Source: Daphnia pulex (lineage: Eukaryota; Arthropoda; Branchiopoda; Diplostraca; Daphniidae). Taken from it: a stretch of 64,000 nt of DNA. The stretch spans positions 11,532,001 through 11,596,000 of the forward strand of contig NC_060023.1 of NCBI RefSeq assembly GCF_021134715.1, given 5' to 3'. Under the pieces are notes generated by a model. The model was not told the DNA's origin and searched no databases. It saw only the letters and a list, made by a program, of their open reading frames with translations. Shown here one piece after another: positions 19,151 through 31,718 of the stretch (position 1 is its first letter; each line of letters opens with the position of its first letter). Both the position numbers and the translations under genes were made by a program.

Positions 19151-20158
19151 CTATTCGTATCCGTAATTGCCTTTTTCTTCGTAGGCACGAATCATATCCG
19201 CCGAATTGCGACGAATCCGACGGCCAATCGGCTCAAGATCGTTATAACATTTGATAAAGACTTTATCTATGGCTGCTAGCGCTTCTTCTTTCGTGACGTC
19301 TGGACGGACGGCCATCACTGAGCCCAATGCTTTCATTTTGACGCATTCGGCGTGTTGTTTACGGATTCGGAAAGGCGAAGCGTCTCCCTGTAGATTAAAA
19401 AGCCATATAAAAGGTTGCTCAACGTTTTGATCACACACTTTTTTACCTGAAACATGGCCGACATGAAACTACAATGGGTCAGGTTAGCTGCTCTGATTTC
19501 CGTGCACGCCAAATGGTGGATATTTTTAAAATCAAGTTGGTGTCGACATGCGTCAAACATGTGAATCATTTCGTGTGTCAAAATTCCTTGAATTATTCCC
19601 TTGTTCCGAACTACATTCTGGCATACTACTATCTATAGACATAATCAAAAGATTATCATTATTAATTGAGAAAAAAGGACTATTTATTATCTGTAATATT
19701 TACTTGATTAAGTTTTGGATCATAGCCACCAGAAACCGAGACATCACAAACTTCACAGGCAATGTGTCTCCTCAAATCAATTTCACTATGTCAAAATGCG
19801 AGAAGATATTGCAGCATAAATGAAATTTAAAAAACCTTAATTTTATTTCATACCATCCAGATGATTTTAATGCACTGTACATTAACTTAACAAGAGGACC
19901 TAAATGAATCAAATGGAAGGATTAATTTACAACTGAATTTTGTAAGAAAACGTAAGTTCAGAGATGTTTACTGTTTTCAAAGCAATTGTAGACATTCCTT
20001 TCACATGTAGTTTTTTCTACATTGGTTTGACCAGCACCAAACAAAGCAATCTGCCACCATTTCGCACGTGCAGCTTCACCCCTTCTTTCGGGGTACAAGT
20101 CGTAACCCCAATTGTCTTCTTTGTCCACAGGTGCAGCTTCCGATGGTTTATCCGACAT
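19151..20158 (-). CDS. Atp23: mitochondrial inner membrane protease ATP23 homolog
   Basis: ATP23 is a zinc metalloprotease of the mitochondrial intermembrane space needed in yeast for Atp6 processing and F0 assembly; the human homolog is XRCC6BP1. The start at 20158 gives MSDKPSEAAPVDKEDNWGYD. Exon 1 ends with an A before GTAAAC. A 46-bp exon 2 (19854-19899; SPLVKLMYSALKSSG) fits in phase on both sides, followed by EIDLRRHIACEVCDVSVSGGY, then VVCQNVVRNKGIIQGILTHEMIHMFD with the HExxH-type zinc site HEMIH. Next come HHLACTEIRAANL and a terminal exon ending EEKGNYGYE with TAG at 19151. Cys residues match the family pattern (CERNVYNC, CEVC, VVCQN). The gene is divergent from nito. Confidence 0.93.
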
Positions 20159-20787
20159 AATTATACACCTAGACTAGAAACATGCAATTAACACTGAATA
20201 ACAATACATGCATCGTAGTAAAGTTTACGATGTCTTTACTTTTACAGGTACTTAATGAGGTTGTTTTGAATTTTTGCTGTTTTTAGTTGTCCGTGTTATT
20301 CAGCAGACGACAGACTGCCGGCTGAATGGCTTTACAGCATTGTGTGGAATTTGTTAAAATATTGATTGATATATTAAATTAAAAAACAAATCAAAATATT
20401 TCCCAATTAAAATAAAGAGTTTAATTGGAAATTCTCGATATTAAATTCTTAGGTATAAATTGCTAAAATGTAGCATTTTGCAATGCTGCCACGGAATGAA
20501 ACCCCACCCCCAGAAGCTAAAATTGTCAAAGCCGAGTCCAAACTCAGAATAGAGCTCCGCCATTTTCTTCTACTTGTTCGGACGCGTTCTTTTTAAGCTC
20601 TGGTTCGGTGAGAAATACTCGTTGCATAACTGTTCGCAAGACCCACTTTATTGGTTAGTGTGTTTAGTTTTTCATCCATTCTCAAATATTGACGTGATTG
20701 TGAAAATGTCGTTGGTGATAATTCATCTTTGTTGCTAGGTTTACGTTGTTTAACATTGAATCGTTGATTGTTTGACAAGTCTTCAAT
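20159..20787. promoter_or_regulatory. divergent promoter region, ATP23 / nito
   Basis: The 629 bp between the ATP23 start (minus) and the nito start (plus) has no supported coding sequence. It should contain both promoters and 5' untranslated regions. No clear TATA box or known operator is visible. Confidence 0.5.
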
Positions 20788-23169
20788 ATGAAACGCGTGT
20801 CCGACCGTGATGCATCGCCTTTCAGCAAACGCTCTCGTTCAAGCCTAGGCCATTATGATGAAAGCTCTGATGATGAGAGAGGTGGAGCTCCTCCTCCAAG
20901 ACGTAGGCGTTCACCCAGCCCCAGTCACCGATCAAGATACCCTCTGCCTCCCGATCCACCAGTGATGAGGGAACGAGATGACTACCCACCACCAAGGTCT
21001 CGTCCACCACCCCCATCGACTGGTTACAAGACTCTCCTTGTCAGCTCAATCCATCCCAAAGCCAGTGACGAAGTTGTCAAAGACTCGCTCTACAGAGAGT
21101 TCAAAAAGTATGGTGAGGTTAGCATCAAGTTGGTGCACGGTGCTGAACCAGAAGACCGTTTGGCCTATGTTTCATTCAGAAACCCTGAAGATGCTCGTGA
21201 AGCCAGGCACAGCAAGCAGCGAATCATCTTGTATGACAAACCAGCTGTGCTCGAACCTGTTTACGAACCCTCTACCGCGCGAAGCACCAGGGCGCGTTCA
21301 CGAAGTTATTCACCGTTGCCATACCGAGGCGAAGAAGAGCGTTACATTCGACCTCGTTCCCCAGATGATCGACACCGCATGTACGACGATCGTTACGATT
21401 ATTCTCTGCGTGGATATGGTCCTCCACCTCCAACTGGCATGTACAGAGACTATCGTCCACCACCGTACGACTATCCTCCCCGTGGACCGTCATCTTACCG
21501 TGGTCACTCTTATTACGGCGCTGGAGGACATCCACCTGTCCCCCATTATGAAAGAAGTGAACGAGGTGGAGGTAGTCGAGGAGGTGGTGGTGGAGGCGGT
21601 GGAGCTGGCGGCGGCGGAGGTGGAGGTGGAGGAGGTCGCAATGAAGAAGGAGGCGGTGGAAGAGGAGATCGAAATCACGACCGCTACGAGAACAAGAAAG
21701 ATCGTTTCCCAAATTATTTGCACCACATCCCGCCAGAAGAGGATCCATTGGCTACTCGGACTCTTTTCGCCGGTAACCTGGAGATCAACATAACAGAGGA
21801 AGAGCTGCGTCGCATCTTTGGCAATTACGGCATCGTCGAGGATGTTGACATCAAGAGACCGCCTCCAGGCACTGGCAACGCTTACGCCTTTGTTCGTTTC
21901 GAGAATTTGGACCAGGCCAATCGGTGTAAAGTCGAGCTTTCTGGCCAGTACATTGGCAAATTTCAAGTCAAGATCGGTTACGGTAAAGCCACGCCCACTA
22001 CACGCATCTGGGTCGGAGGTTTGGGCTCGTGGACGTCGCTGGCACAATTGGAGCGTGAATTTGACCGTTTCGGCGCCATTAAGAAGATCGAATACAACAA
22101 AGGAGACACGTCGGCTTACATTTTGTACGAGACGATTGAGGCAGCTCAAGCAGCCGTTCAGGACATGCGAGGCTTTTGTCTGGGCGGCCCGGATCGGAAA
22201 CTGAAAACTGACTTTGTTGACACCAATCCCCCGACAGCTCATCCGCCAACTGCCAAGACTAAAGGATCGTCTTCTTCCTACGATGCTGCCACCGCTAGAA
22301 GTGGAGCTGGCGACGATTATGCCGGCGAAACCAACTGGAACAATGGAGATGATCCCAATTATCGTGCGGGATCCGGTCGGACGGGTCGAGGAAACCGAAG
22401 TGGCTACGAGAAGAGGCCTAGCGGATATCGAGGATCAGGAGCCGATGGTGACGATTGGTCGGCAAACAGCAGCCGACGTCCTCCACCGGATGATTTTGAC
22501 GCTGCCCGAGGAGGTTCCCGATCGCCGTCGAATGAAAGGCGAACCGACGACGGTGGAAGATTCACTGGATCCCGTACGCTGGCGGAAGTGGCTCGACGTT
22601 CTCCCAGCAATTGGACGGGCGCCTTGGTACTCAAGAATTCGTTTTTCCCCACGAAATTACACGCGACATCTGGCGAAGCGGCGATCGCCGATCTTTTGCT
22701 TCACGACGAGAAGAACCAGCCTCATTTGCGAATTACTCAGCGATTGAGGTTGGATCCGCCCAAACTGGAAGACGTTTCCCGTCGAGTTTCAGCTTCTGCG
22801 TCTCACGCCATCTTCCTCGGCCTGCCCGGATCGACAGGCGGAGCTTCCAGTCCCACTTCCGACGAGGCTGCAGGTGTCCAGAATCGTCCGCTTCGCAATC
22901 TCGTGACTTATCTCAAGCAGAAAGAAGCGGCTGGTGTCATCTCGCTGGCCAATAAGAATGCAGATGTGACTGGCGTCCTTTACGCCTTCCCTCCTTGCCC
23001 ATTCGCTGCCGATCTACTCCGACGAGCAGCTCCGTCTCTGTCTGACGAGACTCTAAAGGATGATCACTTGGTGATAGTTGTAGTTAAAGGTATATTCAAT
23101 CATTTCTAACTATCGTTTCATATTTTAATATCTTTCAATTGTATTATTTTGACAGGAGGAACTGCTTAA
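20788..23169 (+). CDS. nito: spenito / RBM15-type RNA-binding protein (RRM x3 + SPOC)
   Basis: Spenito/RBM15 is a nuclear RNA-binding adaptor of the m6A writer complex. Exon 1 (20788-23089) opens MKRVSDRDASPFSKRSRSSL, followed by an Arg/Ser/Pro-rich region. RRM1 (about residues 79-156; TLLVSSIHPKASDEVV, LAYVSFRNPEDAREA) is followed by a Tyr/Pro/Gly-rich linker and a long Gly tract (about 21580-21660). RRM2 (TRTLFAGNLEINITEEELRR, AYAFVRFENLDQANRC) and RRM3 (TRIWVGGLGSWTSLAQLERE) come next. A second disordered Arg/Ser/Gly linker leads to the C-terminal SPOC domain (WTGALVLKNSFFPTKLHATS, RNLVTYLKQKEAAGVISLAN). A single short intron follows GTTAAAG (donor at 23090), and a tiny last exon (23156-23169) adds GGTA and the TAA. 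Domain order and the almost intronless structure fit RBM15 genes. Confidence 0.96.
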
Positions 23170-24503
23170 AACACAAATCAATCGACAACTGATTTACTAC
23201 CATCTCTCAGACAAAGCCCGCGCACACCTTTAATCTTCTACCAACCGCTACCAAGATTTTTCACCAGCATACGAACGACATCTGGGTTTGGCCGTTTTGT
23301 TATCCCTACAAACAAAACCATAAAATAAAACTTTACCATTTTCTTGACCATTAGATGAGCTCTGTCAATCCTGACCTTTCTTTACTTTTTTTCTTGCTTT
23401 AACGTTTTCTTTTCAGGTTCCCGAAGCATCAGTTAAATAAGACCAATGTTTGCATCGGTGATTGTGTGTGTGTGTGAATGTGTTGTGTGTTTGTGTCGTG
23501 CTTAGGTTTTTGCCTAATACTACTAAACTAACCAGTTTGTTCATTCAGTGAGACGAGGGGAAGAAAAGGGAGCCGGGAATGGGGTTTATATCACGGTGAT
23601 TTGAGGTGCGCGCGTGAGTGGCAAGTGTGTCTCCTCGCTCAGTGTTCCCCTATACAACCCCATCTGTGTGTTGTGTGTGTTTCTCTCTGTCTCTATTACG
23701 GCAAAAAAAAAGTGATGGCGAGCCAGTTTTTCAGTTTTGGTTGATTTCAAGTGCTGGTTCTCTAAGTTTAGGCAATTTAACACACAAAATACCACCCTCT
23801 CTCTCTTTCTCATTCTCTCTGTGCCAGATCTTCGATAACAAATTATGGGAAAAGGGGGGTCTGTCGATGGGGGGGGTCCAGCAGCTTTCGATGTGACAAA
23901 AGTGACAACAAGTGAAACGTGCGTGTTTCTCTCGGTGAATCTTGAGGTTGCAAAAAAGTGTGAGGGGTGTTTAATAGTGGTTTAAGTGCCGCAGAAATGT
24001 GTGATGTGTAGTTAAGTTCCCTTATCACTTCTCTTTTTGTTGAGTTTATTTTTTTTTTAAGTGGCATGAGCAGGAAAGAAAATCAAGTGTTGTGCTTGTG
24101 AGTTTATAAGAGATTAGTGATGTGTGTGATTGTGAGCAGAAGTGAGGTTTTTCCAGCAGGTTTTTCACTCGACTTTCCCTCAACCGTGACAAGGCGTTTT
24201 TTCCATCTTCTCCCAGGATTATTAACTCTTAAAAAAACACGCAATCCTTTCAAAAATATTCGTTGATCCGTACATTTTTTTTTCTTTCGCTTTTTTCTCA
24301 TTTATGTAACCATCTGATGAAAGGAAACAAATAAAAAATAATAATAAACGATTTTTGTCTGTGTTTTATTTTGGTTTCGTTGATTATGCTCGAGGCTGTT
24401 GTGAAAAATTCGTCTGCTATGCCTTTGTAAACGTTTTAAATCGGAATCCTTTCATCCTCACACCTCCGATTTTAGTTTTAACATAAAAGGAAATCAACCA
24501 AGC
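23170..24503 (+). other. nito 3' untranslated region and short intergenic
   Basis: T-rich and TG-rich sequence without coding signal. Candidate poly(A) signals AATAAA occur near 23322 and around 24330-24350. The length suggests an extended, possibly alternatively ended 3' UTR (inference). Confidence 0.5.
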
Positions 24504-25740
24504 ATGTCGAAAAAGAAAGTGAAATCAAATGAGGATTTTATTAATGAGCCTAAAGTTGTGGCTCTTCCAGGCCAAACTTATTCTTATGGACAGACTCCTG
24601 CTGCTCTTTGCAGGTTTGTTGGTAGATGTAATTGTGTTTGTTTGATCATTCTGAAATGGAGTATATTTTCATATTTAGGCAGCATTTTAAGGAAATTGCA
24701 GAGCATCTTAATATGAGTGTTGAAGAACTGGCTAGAGGTGTTCTAGACAAGTCAGTTGGTGATCAGTTGACGATGCTGAAAGATTTTTACAAGAGCAAAT
24801 TTCAAGAAACAGATGCTATCTATCAACCACTTTTAGAGCATTACTCATCTAAAGAAGAAAGAACTGATGAATCACCAGAAAAATCTTCATCCCAAAAGAG
24901 AAAAACCAGTGAAGCACCTGCTGTCGCTGTGAGGAAAAAGAAAGTGTGCCCTTTAAGTTTGTCGAGTGAAAGCGAGACTGAGGACAAAACAATCAAAGCT
25001 GATGTAAAGCCATCAAATAAAACAAGACGACAAGATGTAAAAACCACGATTAAACGACCCACAGCTGCGAATACGACTTTATCAAAGTAAATTTCAGAAT
25101 TGTAAAAATTTTACATTTTTTTTAAAGCCAATCACATTTCTATTCCAGAATCCAGAATTCCATTGAAGCTACGATAGCTTATACTGACACTTCCACGACA
25201 GAAGATAGCTCAGTAAAGCCCCTAATTCAAGAGCCAGTGATTGCTGATTTTAACCCAGACAAACCAGAAGAAATTAAAGAGATAATATCAAAGACATCAA
25301 ATGATGCACAGTCGAATCGGCCGAATATTATCAAAGAATCAACCAAAGAACCTAAAACTGTGATAGATGTTGTTGCTGGACCATCGAAGACGACAACAAC
25401 TGAAGAAGAAGATTTCGAAACTTTCCTGTTCGGTAAAAGTCCTGCAAAATCAAAACCTCCACCCAAAAAGAAACTCCAACAACGTTCGCTAGAAGCGCTT
25501 TCTCAGCCGACACCTGAACGGACAAGACCTTTTACATTTGATGAATTCGATAGCCCTCCATCATCTCAGTATTCGACTCCGGGACTAACTTTTGAATCGA
25601 CATCTTGTAGCCCTTCGTCTCGTCAACGAGATCTCCTTTCGGTAGCTCGAGATATCGCCGCCCTCCAAAGAGTTGTCGCTTCCGGGAAGAAACTCGGTGA
25701 TTCCGTATCAGTCTCAGATACAATTAAATTTACAAATTAA
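24504..25740 (+). CDS. unrecognised, largely disordered basic/acidic protein
   Basis: Three exons (24504-24613, 24679-25086, 25149-25740) join in consistent phase (2, then 2) and give a total of 1110 nt, 369 residues. The N-terminal 80 residues look folded and helical (VVALPGQTYSYGQTPAALCR, QHFKEIAEHLNMSVEELARG, DQLTMLKDFYKSKFQETDAI). The rest is Ser/Lys/Glu/Pro-rich and disordered, with nuclear-localisation-like basic clusters (KKKV, PPPKKKLQQR) and acidic Ser stretches (SLSSESETED). The C-terminus has a predicted helix (SRQRDLLSVARDIAALQRVV). I do not recognise the family. A chromatin or chromosome-segregation factor would fit the composition, but that is a guess. It is convergent with GADD45GIP1, 86 bp away. 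Confidence 0.75.
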
Positions 25741-25826
25741 AACAGATAAAGTTAAGATTTCAAATTTTTTTATGTGTTTATTTATGGACTAATTGAGAAT
25801 GGTACAAAACTGAAGAAAAAGTGTTG

Positions 25827-26690
25827 CTATTCAGATTTAGTTTCCTTTTCAGCACTTATTTGTTCAGCAAGAGCAATGGATTTAATTGCATTCCTCTCTA
25901 CTCTGACCTTCTTCTTCATATCCTTTTCAGCTTTCTTTGCTTCTTTTTCCTTTTGCACCATCATTTCCTGGAACTTGGGGTCTTTAACGCTAACCACATA
26001 TCCGAAATGTTGACGAACTTCTTCAATCAAAGCATCTTTCTTTTCTTGGGCCACACGAGCAGTTGCCTCCTTTTTCTGATTCTTATCCTTCAGTTCTTTC
26101 ATCCAAGAACCCAGTTTACCCATTTTTAAGTTGATTTCTTTTTGTCTGAAAAATTGGAATAATAGAAATTATTTGATCACAAAGTGTAATGTTTTTGTTT
26201 TCTATTTCAGTTACCTTTCCGCAATTCTGTTTGCTTCTTCCTCTCGTAATTTCTTCTTTTTCTCCACCATTTCTTGTATGGTGAATGGATGAGCTACTCT
26301 ATCGTACTCCAGCTGGTTTTCCAATTCCTCTCGTGTTGGCCATGCAATCCCTAAATTGATTCCTGTCTCGAGACCATGCCTGGCAATCAGCTTTCTTCTG
26401 TATCTCACTGTTTCTTCACGTGGGAACAACGGATTTTGGGGATCGACTCCCATCTGTCCATGGAGCATTTTATAGTGACGACTTTTTAACTTGGATTTGT
26501 TTCTCTTGGCCTCGAAAACGTCTGCGGGATTTTCATTCGAGGGCTCGTGTTCTTTGATCTCATTCTGTGAAGTTGCAGTCAAACTCGAAGATAATCTTGA
26601 CAACGGAAGAATGGCACTTTTCGAGGCGGTAATGCTATTACCGATGGATTTTGTCAAAACAATGTGCCCTACACGCGTGATAATGGACAT
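25827..26690 (-). CDS. GADD45GIP1: GADD45GIP1 / CRIF1, mitochondrial ribosomal protein mL64
   Basis: CRIF1 (mL64) sits at the exit tunnel of the mitochondrial large ribosomal subunit. Exon 1 (26690-26215) gives an N-terminal presequence with Arg/Lys/Ser and few acidic residues (MSIITRVGHIVLTKSIGNSI), then the family core (RNKSKLKSRHYKMLHGQMG, LFPREETVRYRRKLIARHG, WPTREELENQLEYDRVAHP). Exon 2 (26145-25827) joins in phase as AG|A and gives a long charged coiled coil (LKMGKLGSWMKELKDKNQKK, DALIEEVRQHFGYVVSVKDP, KFQEMMVQKEKEAKKAEKDM) ending ETKSE-TAG. The total is 264 residues, slightly longer than the human protein (about 222). Confidence 0.92.
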
Positions 26691-29600
26691 TTTCTTTCAA
26701 ATTTCTTCCGGTTTATTACTTTTTTTTTCAATCGACAACACTTGTCTGAGCAGACGACGGAAAGAAGTTTCGCCAAGCAGCTCAAGAGATGGCGTTGAAG
26801 CAGTTTCCGGTAAGAAAATAAAAAGTTCGTGCACTCACGCACGTACAGTTGTTGTCTAAATCAATTCGAGAAATAAGTTTCATATTTATTACAATTTTGT
26901 TACCCAAGACATTGAAGTGGAAATCTTTGGGGTCTTGTCGCAAACAAATAAATAAAAGTTATTCATCTCCTATTCCATCTCCCCCCCCCCAACCGTCAAA
27001 AGCTAGCTAACCCGATTACAGTTCGTTAGCTGGATACACAAAGACTCGGATAAACATGCAACTCTTCCAGACAGAGAGTTGCGGACCTGTACAGCTTACC
27101 AACAACATGTCAAGTAAACATGAAAGTAGCGACCAGAAAAAAGAACTCTCGTCTTTCTCACTCATGAATTTCGTTGTATGCTTTTTAATGTTTCTCGACG
27201 CTAGCAATGGCTGTTCGGTTGTGTCTCTTTAACTGAAAGATGTCCAATTTTTGTTTTATTGCCACAAAAGACAAAAGAAACAGCTGCTGGATTGGTACAA
27301 GTTTGTCAGCCAATCGAAACTAAAGGCCCCGCCCACCGGATCCGGAAATGACCCGCCTATTTCCCATCTGCGTTCTATTTGGACGCGAGAGATGAAGGGT
27401 AAATCGGAAAACATCAGGCCTATATCTAGCTGATTAGATTAAAAGGAAGAATCAAATAATGAAAACTGACTTTCTTTTGTTACAAACTGGACAGTGTCTT
27501 TTGGATGATGATAAAATGATAAAGAAACGAACCATTTCATTTTCTTATTTTTTAAGTTTTAAATCAACAATAATACCATTAAGTTTTAGTGTGCTTATTA
27601 CTGTCTTGTAGTGTACAAATAGAATAATAACTGGTATAGTGGGCGTGAACAAATGTCATGGCCCAGAAAACCCCTTGCAATGACATCCCATGACCGAGTT
27701 GATTATTCCACTCGGCTACTTTCTCTATGTGATCTGGTCACTTTTGTACGGCCAGTCACCCCCCATCGAATATACATATGTATAATATGTACCCGACAAA
27801 TATTTTTCTCCCATAACCAATCGGATGAAACGTATAAATCATCACATTTAGCGATTAGATATTCATATTTGGTCTTTGATCTATATGTCTATTCCTGTCG
27901 GATATGTAGGAAGGCGTGGTCGTAGATTCTATTCAAGTACCCCAACCCCTTCGACTAGAGAGTGCAGATCAACATCCTGACGACTCTATCCATCATGGAC
28001 AAACCTTATTTAGGATTCCGAGTCGAATAAATCATCTCTCCCGTAGTATAGTTGGCCGCGTTCAATGTCTATGGCAAAATAATGTAACCTAATGCTGATT
28101 GAAATATGCTCGTACCGGCCGAAATCGAATAAACAATCTAATCAATTGTGGATCACAATTTTTTTCCAGATGATGGATGGCAATAATCTCCATTGAAAAT
28201 AAATGGCAACCATTTTCAATTGTCGTAACAGACTGGTCACGTGACAGATGGGTTCTTACGTCTGACATGTTGCTTAAGAAAACACACCTCGTTTTTTTTC
28301 GTTATAAGTTCATCCGGTTGAGTAAAAAAGAAGAAGAAAATAAAGCCTTTTTGCTGTAGTACACTGTATAATCCTACATAGGCTTTTATACACTAGCCAG
28401 ATGTGAGAGAGGGTGTGCCAAAGCGGGTGAAGGGTAACAGAACTAATCGCTAAAATCAACAATAGCTACTACACAGCAAAAAAAAGGGGGGAGTTGGTAG
28501 TAGTAGTATAATATTTATTGTAACATGGATTTCTTTGATTCATTTGAAATTTCCGACAGGTTCTGAACTTTTTTTAAAAAAAGGTCGGGTTCATAAATTT
28601 CTCTAGAAATGTGTAGAGACATTCGCAGAGCGTCCAGCAGCTCTATATATTTCAGTAGTAGATATAAGTAACGAATATAAGAAAAGAGGGGTGTCTGCTG
28701 TATGTGTTTTTAGTGTAGTAGTAGTAGCTAGCATCGAACAACTCTATAAAGAGAGCTGCAGTCCCGTGACGCAGATGAAGATCAACGATCTGATGCTGCG
28801 CTGGCCCCGGCGACCAGCGCAGCAAGGAGCACTCCATCTTTGGCCACTTTGGCTGATGAGATTGGGACGAGGATACACACACACAGCACACACAGAGATG
28901 ACCTGTCTCTGAATGTCCCCTCTCTTATATATATAAATATATATACTACCAACTCCCACACCCAATAGAAAAGAACTCTATTCCCTATCCATAAAATGTG
29001 ATGTTTTTACGATCCAGCAGCGGCAGCGGATATCAGCTTCTTGACCTCCCTAGCTTTTTTGGACATTGGCTTATTTATACTTGAAATATCGACTGGCGTC
29101 ATCCAGGATCTTCTTTCTCCTGGAACTCGTTCAAAAACCATTTTTATTTTATAAATAGCCTCGCTCCAAAAAGTTTCCCGGACGCGCTATTACGTAATGA
29201 GAAACTCGCGGGTTTAAAATTGAGACAAGATTCTTGTTCAAAGAAGAAAAAAGTTGTACGTACGCGATGAAAAGTCTTGGTATTGTAAGAAGCTGTACAG
29301 TCGCTTTTTGCTGCAGTGCAAACTGATGTGTGTTATACATACAAGAGGGTAAAGAGAAAGACTCTTGAACGACATAATATTTGTCCGGCAAGTCCACATC
29401 CCTTTTTCCTATAGTTTCTTTCTTTTTTTAACCCCCGGAGTAGTAGCAGCTCTGGTGGTGCGTTCGATACTAATTCGGTTAAGGATCACAACGCATGGAA
29501 AGGGGACGAAAAACCTTCCGGTCGATGATTGTGTGCTGCTGTGTGTAGAAGTTTCACTCTATTCATCCCCCCTCTACTATCTGGTTTTGCTGCTGCTGTG

Positions 29601-30132
29601 CTATCTACTAGCACGATTGAACGTTGCAAAATTGATGACCTTTGGCAGAGAGCTAATATTCTTTTGTGTCTCTCAATATTTCTTCCAAGACAATCATTTC
29701 GTTGTATAAGAAATGAGAAAGAGATTTAAGAGATAAACTCGATTAAAAGTAGTATACTCAATTTGGTTTATTTATCTGTAAAATGTTTTATTATTTTGTT
29801 GAGGAATGGATTGCGCAATTTTTTCTGTAACTTCACCAATCTGAATAAGTGGCAACGTTGTCACGCAAGTGCAGACGTAATATAACCATAATAGTCACGA
29901 CGATTCGACGAAGGATATCCAATCGTTCTTAAGTACATATTTAATTTTCTTTTCTTTAGTTTTAATTGAGTAAAAATACGAATTTTAGTCGATAGAAATT
30001 ATTATAGTTTTGCCATGAATATCTCAAGATTATTCTAGTGAATAAACTAGTGTAGATGAGGTTATGTAACTTTGTTGCCTAGGGCTTTTAGTGGGCAAGA
30101 TTGGTTGTTTAATTCTTGGTTTGTTTATTAGA
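26691..30132. other. long intergenic region between GADD45GIP1 and GCDH
   Basis: About 3.4 kb without a recognised conserved gene. It contains an 11-base C run near 26979, an AT-rich centre, and one candidate small ORF on the minus strand (29007-29141). A GC-richer patch at 28750-28860 is open in several frames but shows no family signal. Promoters of both flanking divergent genes should lie at its edges. Confidence 0.5.
29007..29141 (-). CDS. candidate 44-residue small ORF
   Basis: An ATG in a strong context (AAAAATGG) at 29141 opens a 44-codon frame that starts MVFERVPGERRSWMTPVDIS and ends with a basic helix-like stretch (KKAREVKKLISAAAAGS) and TAA at 29007. Codon use looks more protein-like than its AT-rich surroundings. 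No signal peptide or membrane segment is present. It could also be the last exon of a longer minus-strand gene or a chance frame. No family is recognised. Confidence 0.3.
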   Translation of the reverse strand: MVFERVPGERRSWMTPVDISSINKPMSKKAREVKKLISAAAAGS

Positions 30133-31718
30133 ATGGCATCCGGAATGCGTCTTGCTTTTTCCGTCATCAGGCCCGTCAACTTGGCCTGTGTCAGGTTCCA
30201 GAGCACAGCAGCTCAGACGAAAGTTTCTGAAACCAAACCCAAGTCAGCAGAGAAAGGTAAATTGCCCATTAACAAAAATGGGGAATTCACATTCATTGAC
30301 CTTGGGTGCTGATGTTTTCCAGTTGCATTTGACTGGCGTGATCCCCTGAACTTGGAATCTCAACTGACTGAAGATGAGAGGATGATGCGGGACAGTTTCA
30401 AGACCTACTGCCAGGAAAAGCTCATGCCTCGCATCACAATGGCCAACAGACATGAAGGTAGAAATATTCACATCCATACAGCAATCGTTGGTGTGTCTGA
30501 GATGATAAAGTTTGTCTCCAAAAGTTTTCCATCGAGAAATCATGCAAGAGATGGGAGACCTTGGCGTCTTGGGGCCAACAATTGAGGGATATGGCTGTGC
30601 TGGGGCCTCATCTGTAGCTTATGGCCTGTTGGCCAGGGAGGTGGAGCGAGTGGACTCGAGCTACCGTTCCGCTTTCAGTGTCCAGTCCTCATTAGTCATG
30701 TACCCCATCGACGCCTTCGGAACCACAGAGCAAAAGGAGAAGTTTCTTCCCAAACTTGGTATTAGAAATCTCGTGCCAAATAATGTTCTCTCGACCCTTC
30801 ACTTTCGAATTTCTTTGTCCCCATTGAAGCCAAGGGAGAGATGGTGGGCTGCTTCGGTTTGACCGAGCCCAATCACGGCAGCGATCCTGCCGGAATGGAA
30901 ACCAAAGCCAAACACGACGCCAAGGCGGGCGTTTACATTCTCAACGGAAGCAAAACTTGGATCACCAACAGCCCCATCGCCGATGTCGCCGTCGTCTGGG
31001 CCAAATCGCTGGACGAGGGCAACAGGATCCGAGGATTCCTGGTCGAACGAGGCACCAAAGGATTCACCACGCCTAAAATCGAAGGCAAATTCTCTCTTCG
31101 AGCTTCTACCACCGGCATGATCATGTTGGAAGACGTCGTCATACCCGAGTCGAACATGCTACCCAAAGTTCACGGCCTAAAAGGTCCGTTCAGTTGCCTC
31201 AACAGCGCCCGTTACGGAATCGCTTGGGGCACACTAGGAGCTGCCGAATTCTGCCTGGCAGCCGCCCGTGACTACACTCTCCAGCGACAACAATTCGGCC
31301 GTCCTCTGGCCGCTACTCAACTCATCCAGAAGAAAATGGCTGACGCCATGACCGAAATCGCGCTGGCCCTTCAGGGCTGCATCCAAGTCGGCCGTCTCAA
31401 GGACAACGGACAGTGAGTTTGACATATTTGACATTAATTCAATTCGATATATTCAAATCGATGATTCACTTGTCGAATTACAGAGTCACGCCCGACATGA
31501 TTTCGCTATTGAAGCGGAATTCTTGCGGCAAGTCGCTGGACATTGCCCGGGCCTGCCGAGATATGTTGGGTGGAAACGGAATTTCGGACGAGTACCACAT
31601 CATCCGACACGTCATGAACTTGGAAGCCGTCAATACCTACGAAGGCACTCACGATATTCACGCCCTTATTCTAGGCCGTGCCATTACTGGCCTTCAAGCT
31701 TTTAGCGGATCGGGTTAA
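30133..31718 (+). CDS. Gcdh: glutaryl-CoA dehydrogenase, mitochondrial
   Basis: GCDH is an FAD-dependent acyl-CoA dehydrogenase of lysine/tryptophan breakdown that converts glutaryl-CoA to crotonyl-CoA. Five exons (30133-30256, 30323-30457, 30525-30758, 30830-31412, 31484-31718) join in consistent phase. The N-terminus [20 protein letters not shown] is a mitochondrial presequence. The mature part begins near [19 protein letters not shown], as in other GCDHs. Core motifs are [77 protein letters not shown] and [17 protein letters not shown]. The catalytic base Glu lies in [20 protein letters not shown]. It ends AFSGSG-TAA. The ATG at 30133 is preferred over the upstream in-frame GTG at 30091. 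Confidence 0.96.

Noticed and set aside
30091-30132. Upstream extension of GCDH from 30091
   Set aside because: It starts with GTG. The ATG at 30133 gives a proper mitochondrial presequence.
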